64,000 nucleotides of DNA from assembly GCF_003386665.1 (NCBI RefSeq), contig NZ_QTUB01000001.1, positions 3,038,001 to 3,102,000 of the forward strand, read 5' to 3'. Position 1 is the first letter of the stretch. Each line of letters begins with the position of its first letter. Under the pieces are notes generated by a model. The model ran no database searches. It saw only the letters and a list, made by a program, of their open reading frames with translations, and was not told the DNA's origin. Below are positions 30,241-39,454 of the stretch, one piece after another. Origin of the DNA: Xenorhabdus cabanillasii. GTDB lineage: Bacteria; Pseudomonadota; Gammaproteobacteria; Enterobacterales; Enterobacteriaceae. The translations under genes and the position numbers were made by a program.

Positions 30241-31988
30241 TTGCTTCCCTTTTCGTTTCCAGCAGGCGCAGGTGTAGATATATGTTCAGTGGATATAGAG
30301 TGTTCCTGCGCTCGGTAAACGCCGGCAAAAGAGCTATTGCCAAAAGGACTCAGAACTAAGCCTTTAATGTCATAGCGAAATATCTGTGATCGCATTGGAT
30401 AAGCTAATGGCAAGACAGGTAATTGTTGGGCAAGGATTTGTTGTGCAATATGATAACTTTTGATACGTGATGCGAGTTGTTGATCTAACAGGGCCTGGTG
30501 GATTGCATTATCAAAAGTCGGATCACACCAGCGGCTCAAATTTGTTTGAGATGCGATAGCTGCACAACTAAGAAGCGGGCGGAAAAAACTATCAGGATCG
30601 TTACTGTCAGTAGACCAACCCGCTAACGTCATATCATGGGTTTTGTCCATTAATTGGTTTTCCTGAAAACGACCCTCAACAGAGCGGATAGACATGTTAA
30701 TACCGACATGTGCCAGATCTGCCTGAATCAATTCCGCCATTTTCAAAGGACTTGGATTATAGGATTGTGAAGTGGTTGGCACCCACAATGTCAGGTCCAG
30801 CCCATTTAAACCCAATTTGTCGAGTATCTTGCGGGCTTTTGCCGGATTATATTCGGTAATTTCGGCCCGATTATCATAAGCCCATGATGCCCTTGGTAAA
30901 ATAGATGCCGCAGTTTCAGCCGTGCCATAATAAATAGCTTGCATCAACCTTTGGTTATTAATGGCATACGCAATGGCCTGACGCACTTCCAGTTTATCTA
31001 ATGGCGGTTTACTGGTATTGAATGCGAGATAGGCAATATTCATCCCTGAACGTAAAGTCAGGCGCAGGTTCGGATCACTATGGAGTAAGCTCCATTGGTT
31101 AGCCGTTGGGTAGGCTAATACGTCACATTCACCAGTGAGTAATTTGGATATCCTGCCTGTACCACCAGCTCCGGTATCTACAACGAATTGTTCCATTAAT
31201 GGCTTACCTTTCCAATAGTTATCATGCCGGACAAGGCGGATATATTGCCCCATCTGATAATCTTCCAGCATGAATGGCCCTGTCCCGACGGGCTGCCAGT
31301 CAATTTGTTCTTCCCTGTTTATGTTATGCAGTTTCTGCCCGTATTCGGCAGATAATATAGGAGAATAATGAGTGGCTAAGTGCCAGAGAAAAGAAGCATC
31401 AGGAGCATTCAGGCGGAACTCGACAGTATATTTATCGATTTTTCGGATATTCTGAACGGAATCGCCAAACTGTAAGCTATCAAAATAGGGGTAATGCCCA
31501 CCGTTAACATAATGATAATAGTGCATTTTGTCGAATAAACGGCGGAAGCTGAAGACAACATCATCAGCATTCATTGTACGGGTCGGAGTAAACCAGGCAG
31601 TTGACTGGAAAGCAATGTTATGGCGTAAGTAAAAACGGTATGTTGCTCCGTTATCCCTTACTTCCCAGCGAGAAGCTAATTCTGGCACCAAACGATAAGT
31701 CAGAGGATCTACTCCTAGCAGACGATCATAAATCTGGGCGGCCAGAGTATCTACAGTCAGACCGCTAATAGCCATTTGAGGGTTAAAGGTACTCAGGTTA
31801 CCGTTGACGCAATAAATAAAGCCATTCCGCCGCAGGGCGGCCGGAACATAAGATATACCTTCTGATATATGTCCATGAGCTACTTTGGCAGTAGCTTTAG
31901 TCGTTTCTGGAATAGCTGTCTCAGCAGCCAGAGTGGACGCTGAAAACAATAATATGATCCAGTAAATCAAATAGCGCATATAGAACAT
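30237..31988 (-). CDS. sapA: SapA periplasmic peptide-binding protein
   Basis: This is the solute-binding protein of the Sap system (SBP_bac_5 family), 583 aa by the longest start; E. coli SapA is 547 aa. A start at the internal MRYLIYW (fourth codon) gives a normal signal peptide, [12 protein letters not shown], cleaved near residue 22. Blocks shared with E. coli SapA include [60 protein letters not shown] and [19 protein letters not shown]. It has a C-terminal tail longer than the E. coli one. It is first in sapABCDF, and upstream of it on the other strand lies RyhB. Confidence 0.95.
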   Translation of the reverse strand: MFYMRYLIYWIILLFSASTLAAETAIPETTKATAKVAHGHISEGISYVPAALRRNGFIYCVNGNLSTFNPQMAISGLTVDTLAAQIYDRLLGVDPLTYRLVPELASRWEVRDNGATYRFYLRHNIAFQSTAWFTPTRTMNADDVVFSFRRLFDKMHYYHYVNGGHYPYFDSLQFGDSVQNIRKIDKYTVEFRLNAPDASFLWHLATHYSPILSAEYGQKLHNINREEQIDWQPVGTGPFMLEDYQMGQYIRLVRHDNYWKGKPLMEQFVVDTGAGGTGRISKLLTGECDVLAYPTANQWSLLHSDPNLRLTLRSGMNIAYLAFNTSKPPLDKLEVRQAIAYAINNQRLMQAIYYGTAETAASILPRASWAYDNRAEITEYNPAKARKILDKLGLNGLDLTLWVPTTSQSYNPSPLKMAELIQADLAHVGINMSIRSVEGRFQENQLMDKTHDMTLAGWSTDSNDPDSFFRPLLSCAAIASQTNLSRWCDPTFDNAIHQALLDQQLASRIKSYHIAQQILAQQLPVLPLAYPMRSQIFRYDIKGLVLSPFGNSSFAGVYRAQEHSISTEHISTPAPAGNEKGSK

Positions 31989-32088
31989 CAGTTATAGAAA
32001 AAAGTCTGGCTATTGTAACTTAACTTCCCCTTCTTGCTCAAAAACAACGAGTAGATCACGATAGTGAGAAAAATTCTCAATAAAACAC

Positions 32089-32118
32089 TTTACAATCACT
32101 ATTGATAAGCATTATCAT
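32089..32118 (+). promoter_or_regulatory. ryhB promoter with overlapping Fur box
   Basis: A -35 box TTTACA (32089-32094) and a -10 box TATCAT (32113-32118) are 18 bases apart. The perfect palindrome TGATAAGCATTATCA (32103-32117) covers the -10 box. Fur bound there would block polymerase, as known for ryhB. Confidence 0.8.
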
Positions 32119-32123
32119 TCGCA

Positions 32124-32239
32124 TCGTGCTGTTGAGATGTGTTTCGTGACCCCAGTCTGTTGTCTCAATATGCATGACATTGCTCACATTGCTTCCAGTA
32201 TTTTTATTATTAGCCAGCTCGGGTGCTGGCTATTTTTTT
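32124..32239 (+). ncRNA. ryhB: RyhB iron-stress small RNA
   Basis: RyhB is made when iron is scarce and, with Hfq, pairs with mRNAs of iron-using proteins (sdh, sodB, acn and others) so that they are degraded. The conserved pairing core is at 32176-32203 and contains CATTGCTCACATTGC followed by TTCCAGTATT, which matches E. coli RyhB as I remember it. It is followed by an A/U-rich stretch and then by a terminator whose stem, AGCCAGC/GCTGGCT, also matches E. coli RyhB. The 5' part differs from E. coli, and the length of about 115 nt is longer than the usual 90. The 5' end is estimated from the promoter. It lies between sapA and pspF on the opposite strand, unlike its yhhX-yhhY location in E. 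coli. Confidence 0.9.
32212..32239 (+). terminator. RyhB rho-independent terminator
   Basis: A 7-bp stem, AGCCAGC/GCTGGCT, with loop TCGGGT is followed by A and seven T residues. It is both the 3' end and the Hfq-binding tail of RyhB. Confidence 0.88.
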
Positions 32240-32306
32240 ATCTGCGCAACCTTCCGCATTTTTTCTTTTTTTAGCCCATAACTAACTTATAAATAACCCA
32301 TAACTT

Positions 32307-33335
32307 TTAATCCATAACATGGATATTGATGTGATGTTTTTTGATTAATCCTCGTAATTGATGGTATGTCAGGTTGAGTTTTTCAGCCGCTTTTTTCTGG
32401 CTGTATTGGCTTTCTGTTATTGCTTGTATAATCAGTCGCTTTTCACAGTCATTTTGCCATTGTCTTAAATCGAGAGGTAAATCGGGAAGAAAATAGTCAC
32501 TGGCTGTATTATAGCCGGAGGTTTTATCTGACACCGTTTGTGCAGCAGATGAAAATATTGGTGATGTTGAAAAAGGATTGATAATAACGGTAGTTAATTC
32601 ATTTTGATTGTCTCCATGACGGTAGATAGAGCGCTCTATGACATTTTTCAATTCACGAACATTGCCGGGCCAATGATAATCGAGTAACTGTTGTTTGGCT
32701 TGCTCGGTAAATCCCGGAAAGAAAGGAAGGTTTAATTCCTGACACATTTGAATGGCAAAGTGTTGTGCCAGTAACATAATATCTTGATGTCTTTGGCGTA
32801 ATGGAGGGATGTTGACAACATCAAATGCCAGCCTGTCGAGCAGGTCAGCCCTGAATTTTCCGTGAGTTGCCATAGCAAGTAAATCTTCATTGGTGGCACA
32901 GATCAACCGGACATCAACCTGTAAAGCTTGACTGCCTCCCACACGTTCAAAATATCCATACTCAATGACCCTTAATAGCTTTTCTTGTACTTGCATTGGA
33001 GCAGTAGCAAGTTCGTCAAGAAACAGTGTTCCGCCATCGGCCCGCTCAAAACGCCCCAGATGCTTCGAACGTGCACCGGTAAAAGCACCAGCTTCATGAC
33101 CAAAAAGTTCTGAATCCAGTAAATTCTCGTTGAGGGCGGCACAGTTCAGTGAAATAAAAGGGCCTTGCCATCTGGGAGAAAGATAGTGTAAACGGCGGGC
33201 AATCAGCTCCTTACCTGTTCCCCGTTCTCCCAAAACCAAAACAGGTTTATTTAATTTTGCCAATTCAGAGACTTGTTCCAGGATCTCAATAAAATTGTTT
33301 GCTTCCCCTAATAGGTTATCAGTGAGCTGATTCAT
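32307..33335 (-). CDS. pspF: PspF, sigma-54 enhancer-binding activator of psp
   Basis: This is an AAA+ activator of 342 aa (E. coli 325) that drives sigma-54 transcription of pspA and is held inactive by PspA. It has no receiver domain. Walker A is GERGTGKE, and the sigma-54 contact loop GAFTGA is present (GHEAGAFTGARSKH). Walker B is GGTLFLDELATA, the arginine-finger region reads FRADLLDRLAFDV, and the C-terminal helix-turn-helix includes KKAAEKLNLTYHQLRGLIKK. The start gives MNQLTDNLLGEANNF, which lines up with the E. coli N-terminus. It is divergent from pspABC as in E. coli. Confidence 0.95.
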   Translation of the reverse strand: MNQLTDNLLGEANNFIEILEQVSELAKLNKPVLVLGERGTGKELIARRLHYLSPRWQGPFISLNCAALNENLLDSELFGHEAGAFTGARSKHLGRFERADGGTLFLDELATAPMQVQEKLLRVIEYGYFERVGGSQALQVDVRLICATNEDLLAMATHGKFRADLLDRLAFDVVNIPPLRQRHQDIMLLAQHFAIQMCQELNLPFFPGFTEQAKQQLLDYHWPGNVRELKNVIERSIYRHGDNQNELTTVIINPFSTSPIFSSAAQTVSDKTSGYNTASDYFLPDLPLDLRQWQNDCEKRLIIQAITESQYSQKKAAEKLNLTYHQLRGLIKKHHINIHVMD

Positions 33336-33463
33336 AATTTTTCCACTAATAGATCGTATTTTTCGCCAATTATTGGTTGATTTAACTACATTAAAATATT
33401 GTAAGAAAAAATCAAATGAAAATTAAGCTATATATTTCAATATGATAATCGGGAGATAAAAGT

Positions 33464-33479
33464 TGGCACGTATCTTGTA
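33464..33479 (+). promoter_or_regulatory. Sigma-54 promoter of pspABC
   Basis: TGGCAC at 33464-33469 and TTGTA at 33475-33479, spaced by five bases, fit the -24/-12 consensus (TGGCAC-N5-TTGCA). It lies 85-100 bases before pspA and downstream of the divergent pspF start, where PspF would bind its upstream sites. Confidence 0.8.
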
Positions 33480-33563
33480 TTTAACTGAATGCCTTACTCT
33501 GTGTCTTACTTAACAGTACACAGGCATAACATACATACATTCTAATGAAAGAGGTTTATGACT

Positions 33564-34235
33564 ATGGGTATTTTTTCTCGTTTTGCTGATATCGTTAACG
33601 CTAATATCTCTTCTCTGCTGGATAAAGCAGAAGATCCACAAAAAATGATCCGCTTGATGATTCAGGAGATGGAAGATACGCTGGTGGAGATACGTTCAAC
33701 ATCTGCCCGTACTTTAGCCGAGAAGAAGCAGCTTCTGCGCCGTATCAGCACCGGAGAAAGTCAAATTGAAGGTTGGCAGGAAAAAGCCGTACTGGCATTA
33801 AGTAAAGACAAAGAAGACCTGGCCCGTGCTGCCTTGATTGAAAAACAAAAAGTCAGCCAATTGGTTGAAACGCTGAAAAATGAACTGTCTATTCTCGATG
33901 AAACGTTTGACCGTATCAAAGGAGAAGTTGCTGAACTGGAAAACAAATTAACTGAAGCGAGGGCAAGACAGCAGTCTTTGACTTTGCGTCATCAGGCGGC
34001 GGTTTCTTCCCGTGAAGTACGTCGTCAGCTAGACAGCGGTAAAATTGATGAAGCTATGGCTCGTTTCGAGCAGTTTGAGCGCAGAATTGATCACATGGAA
34101 GCCGAAGCGGAATCTGTTGGTCTGGGGAAAAAGCAATCGCTGGAACAGCAGTTTGCAGAATTGAAAGCGGATGATGAAATCAATGCACAACTTGCTGCAC
34201 TCAAGGCTAAAATGAGCGCCAAAGATTCACAGTGA
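33564..34235 (+). CDS. pspA: Phage shock protein A
   Basis: This is a peripheral inner-membrane protein (223 aa; E. coli 222) of the PspA/IM30/ESCRT-III family that protects damaged membranes and inhibits PspF when the membrane is intact. It is almost all helical coiled coil. The N-terminal amphipathic helix is [14 protein letters not shown]. The start is taken at the second ATG (MGIFSRF), since this matches E. coli and sits nine bases from AGAGG; an ATG six bases earlier (33558) is also possible. It is first in pspABC. Confidence 0.95.
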   Translation: MGIFSRFADIVNANISSLLDKAEDPQKMIRLMIQEMEDTLVEIRSTSARTLAEKKQLLRRISTGESQIEGWQEKAVLALSKDKEDLARAALIEKQKVSQLVETLKNELSILDETFDRIKGEVAELENKLTEARARQQSLTLRHQAAVSSREVRRQLDSGKIDEAMARFEQFERRIDHMEAEAESVGLGKKQSLEQQFAELKADDEINAQLAALKAKMSAKDSQ

Positions 34236-34279
34236 TAGCAAATGTTATTTGCACTTTCATTGATAACTAAGGAAAGGTA

Positions 34280-34501
34280 ATGGCCTATATATTTCTGGGG
34301 ATCCCGCTGATCCTGTTTGTACTCTTTGTGTTACCCATCTGGTTATGGCTGCATTACAGCCACCAGAATCGCGGAAAATTGGAGAACAATGAAATTCAAC
34401 GTTTGGAGCAGTTGGCAGAAAATGCCCGGCGTATGCAGGAGCGAATCAAAACGCTGGAAGATATTCTTGATGCAGAACATCCAAACTGGAGACAGTCATA
34501 A
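34280..34501 (+). CDS. pspB: Phage shock protein B
   Basis: This is a small inner-membrane protein of 73 aa (E. coli 74). One membrane helix (about residues 2-24, IFLGIPLILFVLFVLPIWLW) is followed by a cytoplasmic coiled coil. With PspC it binds PspA at stressed membranes and so frees PspF. AAGGAAAGG precedes the ATG, and the stop overlaps the pspC ATG (TAATG). Confidence 0.95.
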   Translation: MAYIFLGIPLILFVLFVLPIWLWLHYSHQNRGKLENNEIQRLEQLAENARRMQERIKTLEDILDAEHPNWRQS

Positions 34502-34860
34502 TGTCCAACTCTTACCGTGGAAAACTTTACCGTTTGCCAGAACAGGGAGTGATTAAAGGCGTGTGTGCCGGGTTAGCGCACTATTTTGGTGTCCCGGTTG
34601 CGCTCATCCGCACCATGACAATATTGTCACTATTCTTTGGATTATTTGGCATAACAGTATTGGCTTACATTATCCTGACCTTTGTGTTAGATCCCGCACC
34701 TGCGGGATATCAGGCAGAGGAAAACAGAACACCATCAACCCGAAAAATGCTGGATGAAGTTGACTACCAGTTGCGGGCAGGGGAAGAACGTCTGCGCCAA
34801 ATGGAACGTTATGTTACTTCTGATACCTATAATGTGCGCAGCCGCTTTCGCCAGCTTTAA
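34501..34860 (+). CDS. pspC: Phage shock protein C
   Basis: This is the membrane sensor of the Psp response, 119 aa as in E. coli. The PspC domain (about residues 8-65) shows KLYRLPEQGVIKGVCAGLAH and a membrane helix around 38-62. The C-terminal part is a charged helix (RAGEERLRQMERYV). It is translationally coupled to pspB. No pspD or pspE follows; the next gene is ycjX. Confidence 0.95.
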   Translation: MSNSYRGKLYRLPEQGVIKGVCAGLAHYFGVPVALIRTMTILSLFFGLFGITVLAYIILTFVLDPAPAGYQAEENRTPSTRKMLDEVDYQLRAGEERLRQMERYVTSDTYNVRSRFRQL

Positions 34861-34951
34861 GCGATGCCGGATAGATTTTCAGTGAGGCAACTTGGAATTA
34901 TTGGGCAGGGATCTAAAGGTTGATACAGTTGCAATTCCCCGCCCATTATCT

Positions 34952-34973
34952 CTCACCCATCGGGTTGGGTGAG
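34952..34973. terminator. Hairpin between pspC and ycjX
   Basis: Arms CTCACCCA and TGGGTGAG surround the loop TCGGGT in the 242-base gap after pspC. No run of T follows, so it may be an attenuating or mRNA-stabilising structure rather than a strong terminator. TTCCAAGTTGCCTC, a word of the dispersed repeat, occurs reversed at about 34883-34896. Confidence 0.4.
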
Positions 34974-35102
34974 GGAATTCACCTATTCGGAAAATCCAAG
35001 CCATAATGAGCAAGACATGATAAAAATGGACGACATTGGAAATGTCTTTTATTGAAATATGGCAGGCATAAATAATGTGATGGTGTCCAATTCAGGAGAA
35101 AC

Positions 35103-36500
35103 ATGAAACGATTGCAAAATGAACTGACGGCACTTGTTAATCGTGGAATCGATCGTCATTTACGGCTGGCAGTAACAGGATTAAGCCGTAGTGGGAAAAC
35201 AGCATTTATTACTTCTTTGGTCAATCAGCTTCTGCATGTTCACAGTGGTGCCAGATTACCGCTGTTTTCAACTGTGCGTGATGGCCGTTTATTAGGTGTG
35301 AAACGAGTACCACAGCGGGATTTTGGTGTTCCCCGTTTTGCCTATGATGAAAATATTGCTGCGCTGCATAACACACCGCCTTGTTGGCCAATTCCGACCC
35401 GGGGAGTAAGTGAAATCCGTCTTGCTCTGCGTTATCGTTCAGAAGATTCTTTATTTCGTTATCTCAAAGAGACCTCCACTCTTTATCTGGAAATTGTCGA
35501 TTATCCGGGAGAGTGGTTATTGGATTTACCTATGCTGGAACAGAGTTATCTGGCATGGTCACGGCAGATGAACGGATTATTGAAAGGTGAAAGGTTAAGC
35601 TGGGCCGAACCGTGGCTGGCATTATGTAAACAGTGTGATCCATTAGCGCCTGCGGATGAAAATTTGTTGGCCAGAATTGCGCAGGCTTATACGGATTATT
35701 TACACCAGTGTAAAACACAGGGGCTACATTTCATTCAGCCGGGGCGTTTTATCTTACCGGGAGATTTGACGGGAGCGCCTGCACTGCAATTTTTTCCCTG
35801 GCCGGATATTGATCGAATCGGAGAGTCTCAACTACTTAAAGCGGATAAAAATACCAATATTGGTATGCTGCGTGAACGGTTTACGTATTACTGCAATCAC
35901 ATCGTAAAAGATTTTTATAAAGAGCACTTCCTTCGTTTTGACAGGCAAATTGTTCTGGTTGACTGTTTGCAGCCATTAAACAGTGGCCCACACGCTTTTA
36001 ACGATATGCGTCTGGCGCTGACACAGCTAATGCAGAGTTTTCATTATGGCAAGCGGACGCTATTTCGCCGTTTATTTTCTCCTTGCATTGACAAGTTAAT
36101 GTTTGCGGCGAGCAAAGCGGATCATGTCACAGCGGAGCAACATGCCAATCTTGTTTCCCTTCTCCAGCAACTTGTACAGGAAGCATGGCAGAATGCTTCA
36201 TTTGAAGGGATCAGTATGGATTGTGTCGGCCTTGCGTCTGTTCAGGCAACTGAAAGTGGTATTGTGGTGCATGAGGGAGAAAAGATCCCGGCTATCAAGG
36301 GAAACCGTTTGTCAGATGATAAGTTATTGACATTTTTTCCGGGAGAAGTGCCACAGCGTTTGCCTGACAATGTTTTTTGGCAAAAGCAGGGTTTCAATTT
36401 CGAATCATTTCGGCCAAGGCAAGTTAATATTGATGAGCCGTTACCGCATATCCGCATGGACAGTGCGATGGAGTTTTTATTAGGAGATAAACTGACATGA
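35103..36500 (+). CDS. ycjX: YcjX-like predicted GTPase/P-loop protein (DUF463)
   Basis: This is a 465-aa protein of the YcjX/DUF463 family, a P-loop NTPase-like protein co-regulated with psp genes in enterobacteria. The nucleotide loop is [10 protein letters not shown] at about residues 26-35. [12 protein letters not shown] resembles the G3 region, and [11 protein letters not shown] and AASKADHVT (G4-like) follow. AGGAGAAAC precedes the ATG. The stop overlaps the ycjF start. Its biochemical function is not established. Confidence 0.93.
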   Translation: MKRLQNELTALVNRGIDRHLRLAVTGLSRSGKTAFITSLVNQLLHVHSGARLPLFSTVRDGRLLGVKRVPQRDFGVPRFAYDENIAALHNTPPCWPIPTRGVSEIRLALRYRSEDSLFRYLKETSTLYLEIVDYPGEWLLDLPMLEQSYLAWSRQMNGLLKGERLSWAEPWLALCKQCDPLAPADENLLARIAQAYTDYLHQCKTQGLHFIQPGRFILPGDLTGAPALQFFPWPDIDRIGESQLLKADKNTNIGMLRERFTYYCNHIVKDFYKEHFLRFDRQIVLVDCLQPLNSGPHAFNDMRLALTQLMQSFHYGKRTLFRRLFSPCIDKLMFAASKADHVTAEQHANLVSLLQQLVQEAWQNASFEGISMDCVGLASVQATESGIVVHEGEKIPAIKGNRLSDDKLLTFFPGEVPQRLPDNVFWQKQGFNFESFRPRQVNIDEPLPHIRMDSAMEFLLGDKLT

Positions 36501-37600
36501 CAGACTCTTTGAAGACGGAACCAAAGGGATCTGGCTCCTTAAAACCAAGAGTGGATTTTGATGATCTTTTATCAGCATCATCAGAACCTTCACTGAAATC
36601 CCAAAAAAAATTCAATGAGCGGGAGAACGAATTTTATCCGGTTATGCCTGAATTGAATGCTGAGGAGCAGGAGAGTGAATTTGAAGGAGCAGTTAATGCA
36701 GCACTGAAGCCTAAGCGCAGCTTGTGGAGAAACGTTTTTTCCGGCGCAGTACTGTTATTGGGTGTCAGTGTTATCGCTCAGTTTATTCAATGGATATATC
36801 AGTCATGGCAACAACAGGATTGGATTGCATTGGGTGTAGCTGCCGCAGGTAGTCTGATTATCTTTGCGGGAACAGGTGGTGTAATCAGCGAATGGCGTCG
36901 TCTTTATCATTTACGCCAGCGGACAGAAGAACGTGATATCGCCAAAACATTGTTACAAAGTCATGGCATTAGCAGAGGACGCCATTTTTGTAAGAAACTG
37001 GCAGAACAGGCGGGTATAGGGCAACAACATCCTGCTTTACAACGTTGGCAGGCTGCTGTGCATGAAACTCACAATGATCGTGAGATAGTCATGTTATACA
37101 GCAAGCTGGTTCAACCTGTTCTGGATGAGCAGGCCAAAAAAGAGATCCGTCGTTCAGCAGCAGAATCTGCACTGATGATCGCTGTCAGCCCACTTGCTGT
37201 GGTGGATATGGCTTTCATTGCATGGCGAAATATTCGTCTTATTAACCGGATTGCAGCAATATATGGAATTGAATTGGGGTATTTCAGCCGTATTCGTTTG
37301 TTTCGGCTGGTATTGCTGAATATTGCCTTTGCAGGTGCGTCAGATTTGGTCAGAGAAGTGGGGATGGATTGGTTATCGCAGGATATCGCTGCCCGGCTTT
37401 CAGCCCGTGCTGCGCAGGGTATTGGCGCGGGGTTGCTTACAGCTCGTCTGGGAATTAAAGCAATGGAGCTATGTCGTCCTTTACCCTGGATTGATGACGA
37501 TAAACCCAAGTTGGGAGATTTCCGTTATCAGCTAATTAACCAGCTTAAAAGTACGTTGGCGACTAAGTCCAAGAGTGAAGCCAAAAAAACAGGACTGTAA
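36497..37600 (+). CDS. ycjF: YcjF inner-membrane protein (TIGR01620/DUF697)
   Basis: This is a 367-aa membrane protein of the YcjF family. The N-terminal hundred residues are charged and cytoplasmic. Two membrane helices lie at about 77-100 and 112-135 ([38 protein letters not shown]), and a hydrophobic DUF697 region occupies 215-345. It overlaps ycjX by 4 bases (ATGA) and forms a unit with it, as in E. coli, upstream of tyrR. Its function is unknown beyond the link to envelope stress. Confidence 0.93.
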   Translation: MTDSLKTEPKGSGSLKPRVDFDDLLSASSEPSLKSQKKFNERENEFYPVMPELNAEEQESEFEGAVNAALKPKRSLWRNVFSGAVLLLGVSVIAQFIQWIYQSWQQQDWIALGVAAAGSLIIFAGTGGVISEWRRLYHLRQRTEERDIAKTLLQSHGISRGRHFCKKLAEQAGIGQQHPALQRWQAAVHETHNDREIVMLYSKLVQPVLDEQAKKEIRRSAAESALMIAVSPLAVVDMAFIAWRNIRLINRIAAIYGIELGYFSRIRLFRLVLLNIAFAGASDLVREVGMDWLSQDIAARLSARAAQGIGAGLLTARLGIKAMELCRPLPWIDDDKPKLGDFRYQLINQLKSTLATKSKSEAKKTGL

Positions 37601-37644
37601 CCAACTAGAAACCATAACCAAATAGAAGCGGCTGTCATTTAAAT

Positions 37645-37679
37645 TTGACACTTTGCTTTATTGTCAACTTTAGCTGACA
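37645..37679 (+). promoter_or_regulatory. Putative tyrR promoter with TyrR box
   Basis: TTGACA at 37645-37650 could be a -35 box. TGTCAACTTTAGCTGACA at 37662-37679 is an 18-bp imperfect palindrome with the G and C spaced as in the TyrR box (TGTAAA-N6-TTTACA). It would overlap the -10 region, in line with tyrR autorepression in E. coli. The fit to consensus is moderate. Confidence 0.45.
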
Positions 37680-37755
37680 AGGGGCTTCATCTATTGCACA
37701 GTAACGAGTAATATTTCAGTCGGTTATGAACATCATGTAAATAAGGTCGGAATAA

Positions 37756-39339
37756 ATGCGATTGGAAGTTACTTGTCAGGATCGAATTGGGCTGACTCGC
37801 GAGTTACTTGATTTATTGGTTTTAAGAAATATTGACCTGAAAGGAATTGAGATCTCTCCTGAACGTCGTATTTACCTTAGTTTTACTCAAATTGATTTCA
37901 ATACCTTTCGCTTGCTGATGGCAGAAATCCGCCGGATTAATGGTGTGATAGATGTCAGGACAGTGGCTTTTATGCCGTCAGAAAAAGAGCACAGGGCTAT
38001 GTGGACATTACTGGAGTCTGTGCCTGAGCCTATCTTGTCCATTGATATGAAAGGAAATATTGATTTGACTAACCTGGCATCCCAGACATTGTTTGGCATT
38101 AACAAAGAAAAAATCCACCCTAAAAATATCAGCCAGCTTATCAGTAATTACAATTTCCTCCGTTGGTTGGAAAGCGATCATCATCAGCCTCATTCGACAA
38201 CGTTAACTATCAAAGGAAAATTCTATTTGATGGATATTACGCCTATGCAACTGACTGATGAAAATCAGAAAGTTAAATGTGTGGGAGCGGTGATTATGCT
38301 GCGTGCATCCGTTTATGCGGAACCTGTGCAGAAAAAATTGACAGTGAATGACGATCAGGCCTTTAAGGATATTGTTGCTGTCAGTCCAAAGATGGTTCAT
38401 GTCGTTGAACAGGCCCGTAAAATGGCTATGTTGGATCTGCCTTTGTTGCTTATTGGTGATACAGGAACAGGGAAAGATGAATTTGCCAAAGCGTGTCATC
38501 TGAGAAGTTCAAGAGGAAAACAACCTTTTCTTGGACTAAATTGTGCATCTATGCCGGATGACGTAGTAGAAAGTGAACTGTTTGGCTATGCAGCAGGTGC
38601 GTATCCGAATGCACTGGAAGGTAAAAAAGGCTTTTTTGAGCAGGCGAATGGTGGCACGGTTCTGTTAGATGAAATTGGTGAAATGTCGCCACAGATGCAG
38701 ATCAAATTACTCCGTTTCCTCAATGATGGAACATTTCGTCGTGTTGGGGAGGATAACGAAGTTAAAGTGAATGTCAGGATCATCTGTGCTACTCAGAAGA
38801 ATTTGGTTGAGTTGGTGCAAAAAGGGGAATTCAGGGAAGATCTCTACTATCGGCTCAATGTATTAACAATCGCATTGCCACCTTTACGGGAGTGTCAGGC
38901 TGATATCATTCCATTGACGGATTATTTTGTAACCCGTTTTGCTAAAGAGCAGGGTGTAGAAAAACCCAAATTCTCACCTGATCTGGAACAATTCTTGTGT
39001 AGCTATTATTGGCCCGGAAATGTGAGGCAATTGCGTAATGCCATCTACCGGGCATTAACGCAGCTTGAAGGGAACCAGTTAAGTCCACAAGATATTCAGT
39101 TACCGGAATTAGAAACAGAAACCGCCCTTATCAATGAAGACATTTTGGTTGGCTCTTTAGATGAAATCAGTAAGCGTTTTGAACGCTCTGTCTTGACCCG
39201 CCTTTATCGCCACTATCCTAGTACCCGCAAGTTGGCAAAACGACTTGGTGTTTCTCATACCGCGATTGCCAATAAACTGCGTGAATATGGATTGAGTGGA
39301 AAAAAACAGACAATTGAATCGGATTCGAATGATGAATAA
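37756..39339 (+). CDS. tyrR: TyrR, aromatic amino acid regulator
   Basis: This DNA-binding regulator (527 aa; E. coli 513) responds to tyrosine, phenylalanine and tryptophan and controls aromatic amino-acid synthesis and transport. An ACT domain (1-75) starts MRLEVTCQDRIGLTRELLDL. A PAS domain lies at about 78-190, and an AAA+ domain at about 205-430 has Walker A GDTGTGKDE. A Fis-type helix-turn-helix is at the end (RKLAKRLGVSHTAIANKLRE). Where sigma-54 activators have GAFTGA it has GAYPNA, as in E. coli TyrR, so it works with sigma-70 polymerase. The tail after the HTH is longer than in E. coli. It follows ycjF by 155 bases. Confidence 0.95.
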   Translation: MRLEVTCQDRIGLTRELLDLLVLRNIDLKGIEISPERRIYLSFTQIDFNTFRLLMAEIRRINGVIDVRTVAFMPSEKEHRAMWTLLESVPEPILSIDMKGNIDLTNLASQTLFGINKEKIHPKNISQLISNYNFLRWLESDHHQPHSTTLTIKGKFYLMDITPMQLTDENQKVKCVGAVIMLRASVYAEPVQKKLTVNDDQAFKDIVAVSPKMVHVVEQARKMAMLDLPLLLIGDTGTGKDEFAKACHLRSSRGKQPFLGLNCASMPDDVVESELFGYAAGAYPNALEGKKGFFEQANGGTVLLDEIGEMSPQMQIKLLRFLNDGTFRRVGEDNEVKVNVRIICATQKNLVELVQKGEFREDLYYRLNVLTIALPPLRECQADIIPLTDYFVTRFAKEQGVEKPKFSPDLEQFLCSYYWPGNVRQLRNAIYRALTQLEGNQLSPQDIQLPELETETALINEDILVGSLDEISKRFERSVLTRLYRHYPSTRKLAKRLGVSHTAIANKLREYGLSGKKQTIESDSNDE

Positions 39340-39341
39340 TG

Positions 39342-39368
39342 CCTGTTTGTGCAAACGACAGGTTTTTT
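39342..39368 (+). terminator. tyrR terminator
   Basis: CCTGTTTG and CAAAC-G-ACAGG form a stem with one bulge and a tight loop, followed by six T residues. It starts two bases after the tyrR stop. Confidence 0.8.
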
Positions 39369-39419
39369 CCGAGGGATAATGTTTTTCAGGAGATGAATTT
39401 TCGGTTGTTATTCCTGGCT

Positions 39420-39454
39420 CAGATCTCCTGAAGGCAGACATGTCAGGAGATCTG
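39420..39454. terminator. Perfect 12-bp hairpin at the end of the T6SS operon
   Basis: CAGATCTCCTGA and TCAGGAGATCTG are exact complements separated by 11 bases. The second arm includes the stop codon of the kinase gene. It lies between convergent tyrR and the T6SS operon and could block read-through from both sides. There is no T-run, so its termination strength is uncertain. Confidence 0.55.

Larger units (their letters stand above)
31989..32306. other. sapA-pspF intergenic region holding RyhB
   Basis: This 318-base gap between two minus-strand genes carries no protein gene. It holds the plus-strand RyhB unit (promoter, Fur box, RNA and terminator, 32089-32239) and the sapA promoter region. 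The 60 bases between the RyhB terminator and the end of pspF are T-rich and otherwise featureless. Confidence 0.8.
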
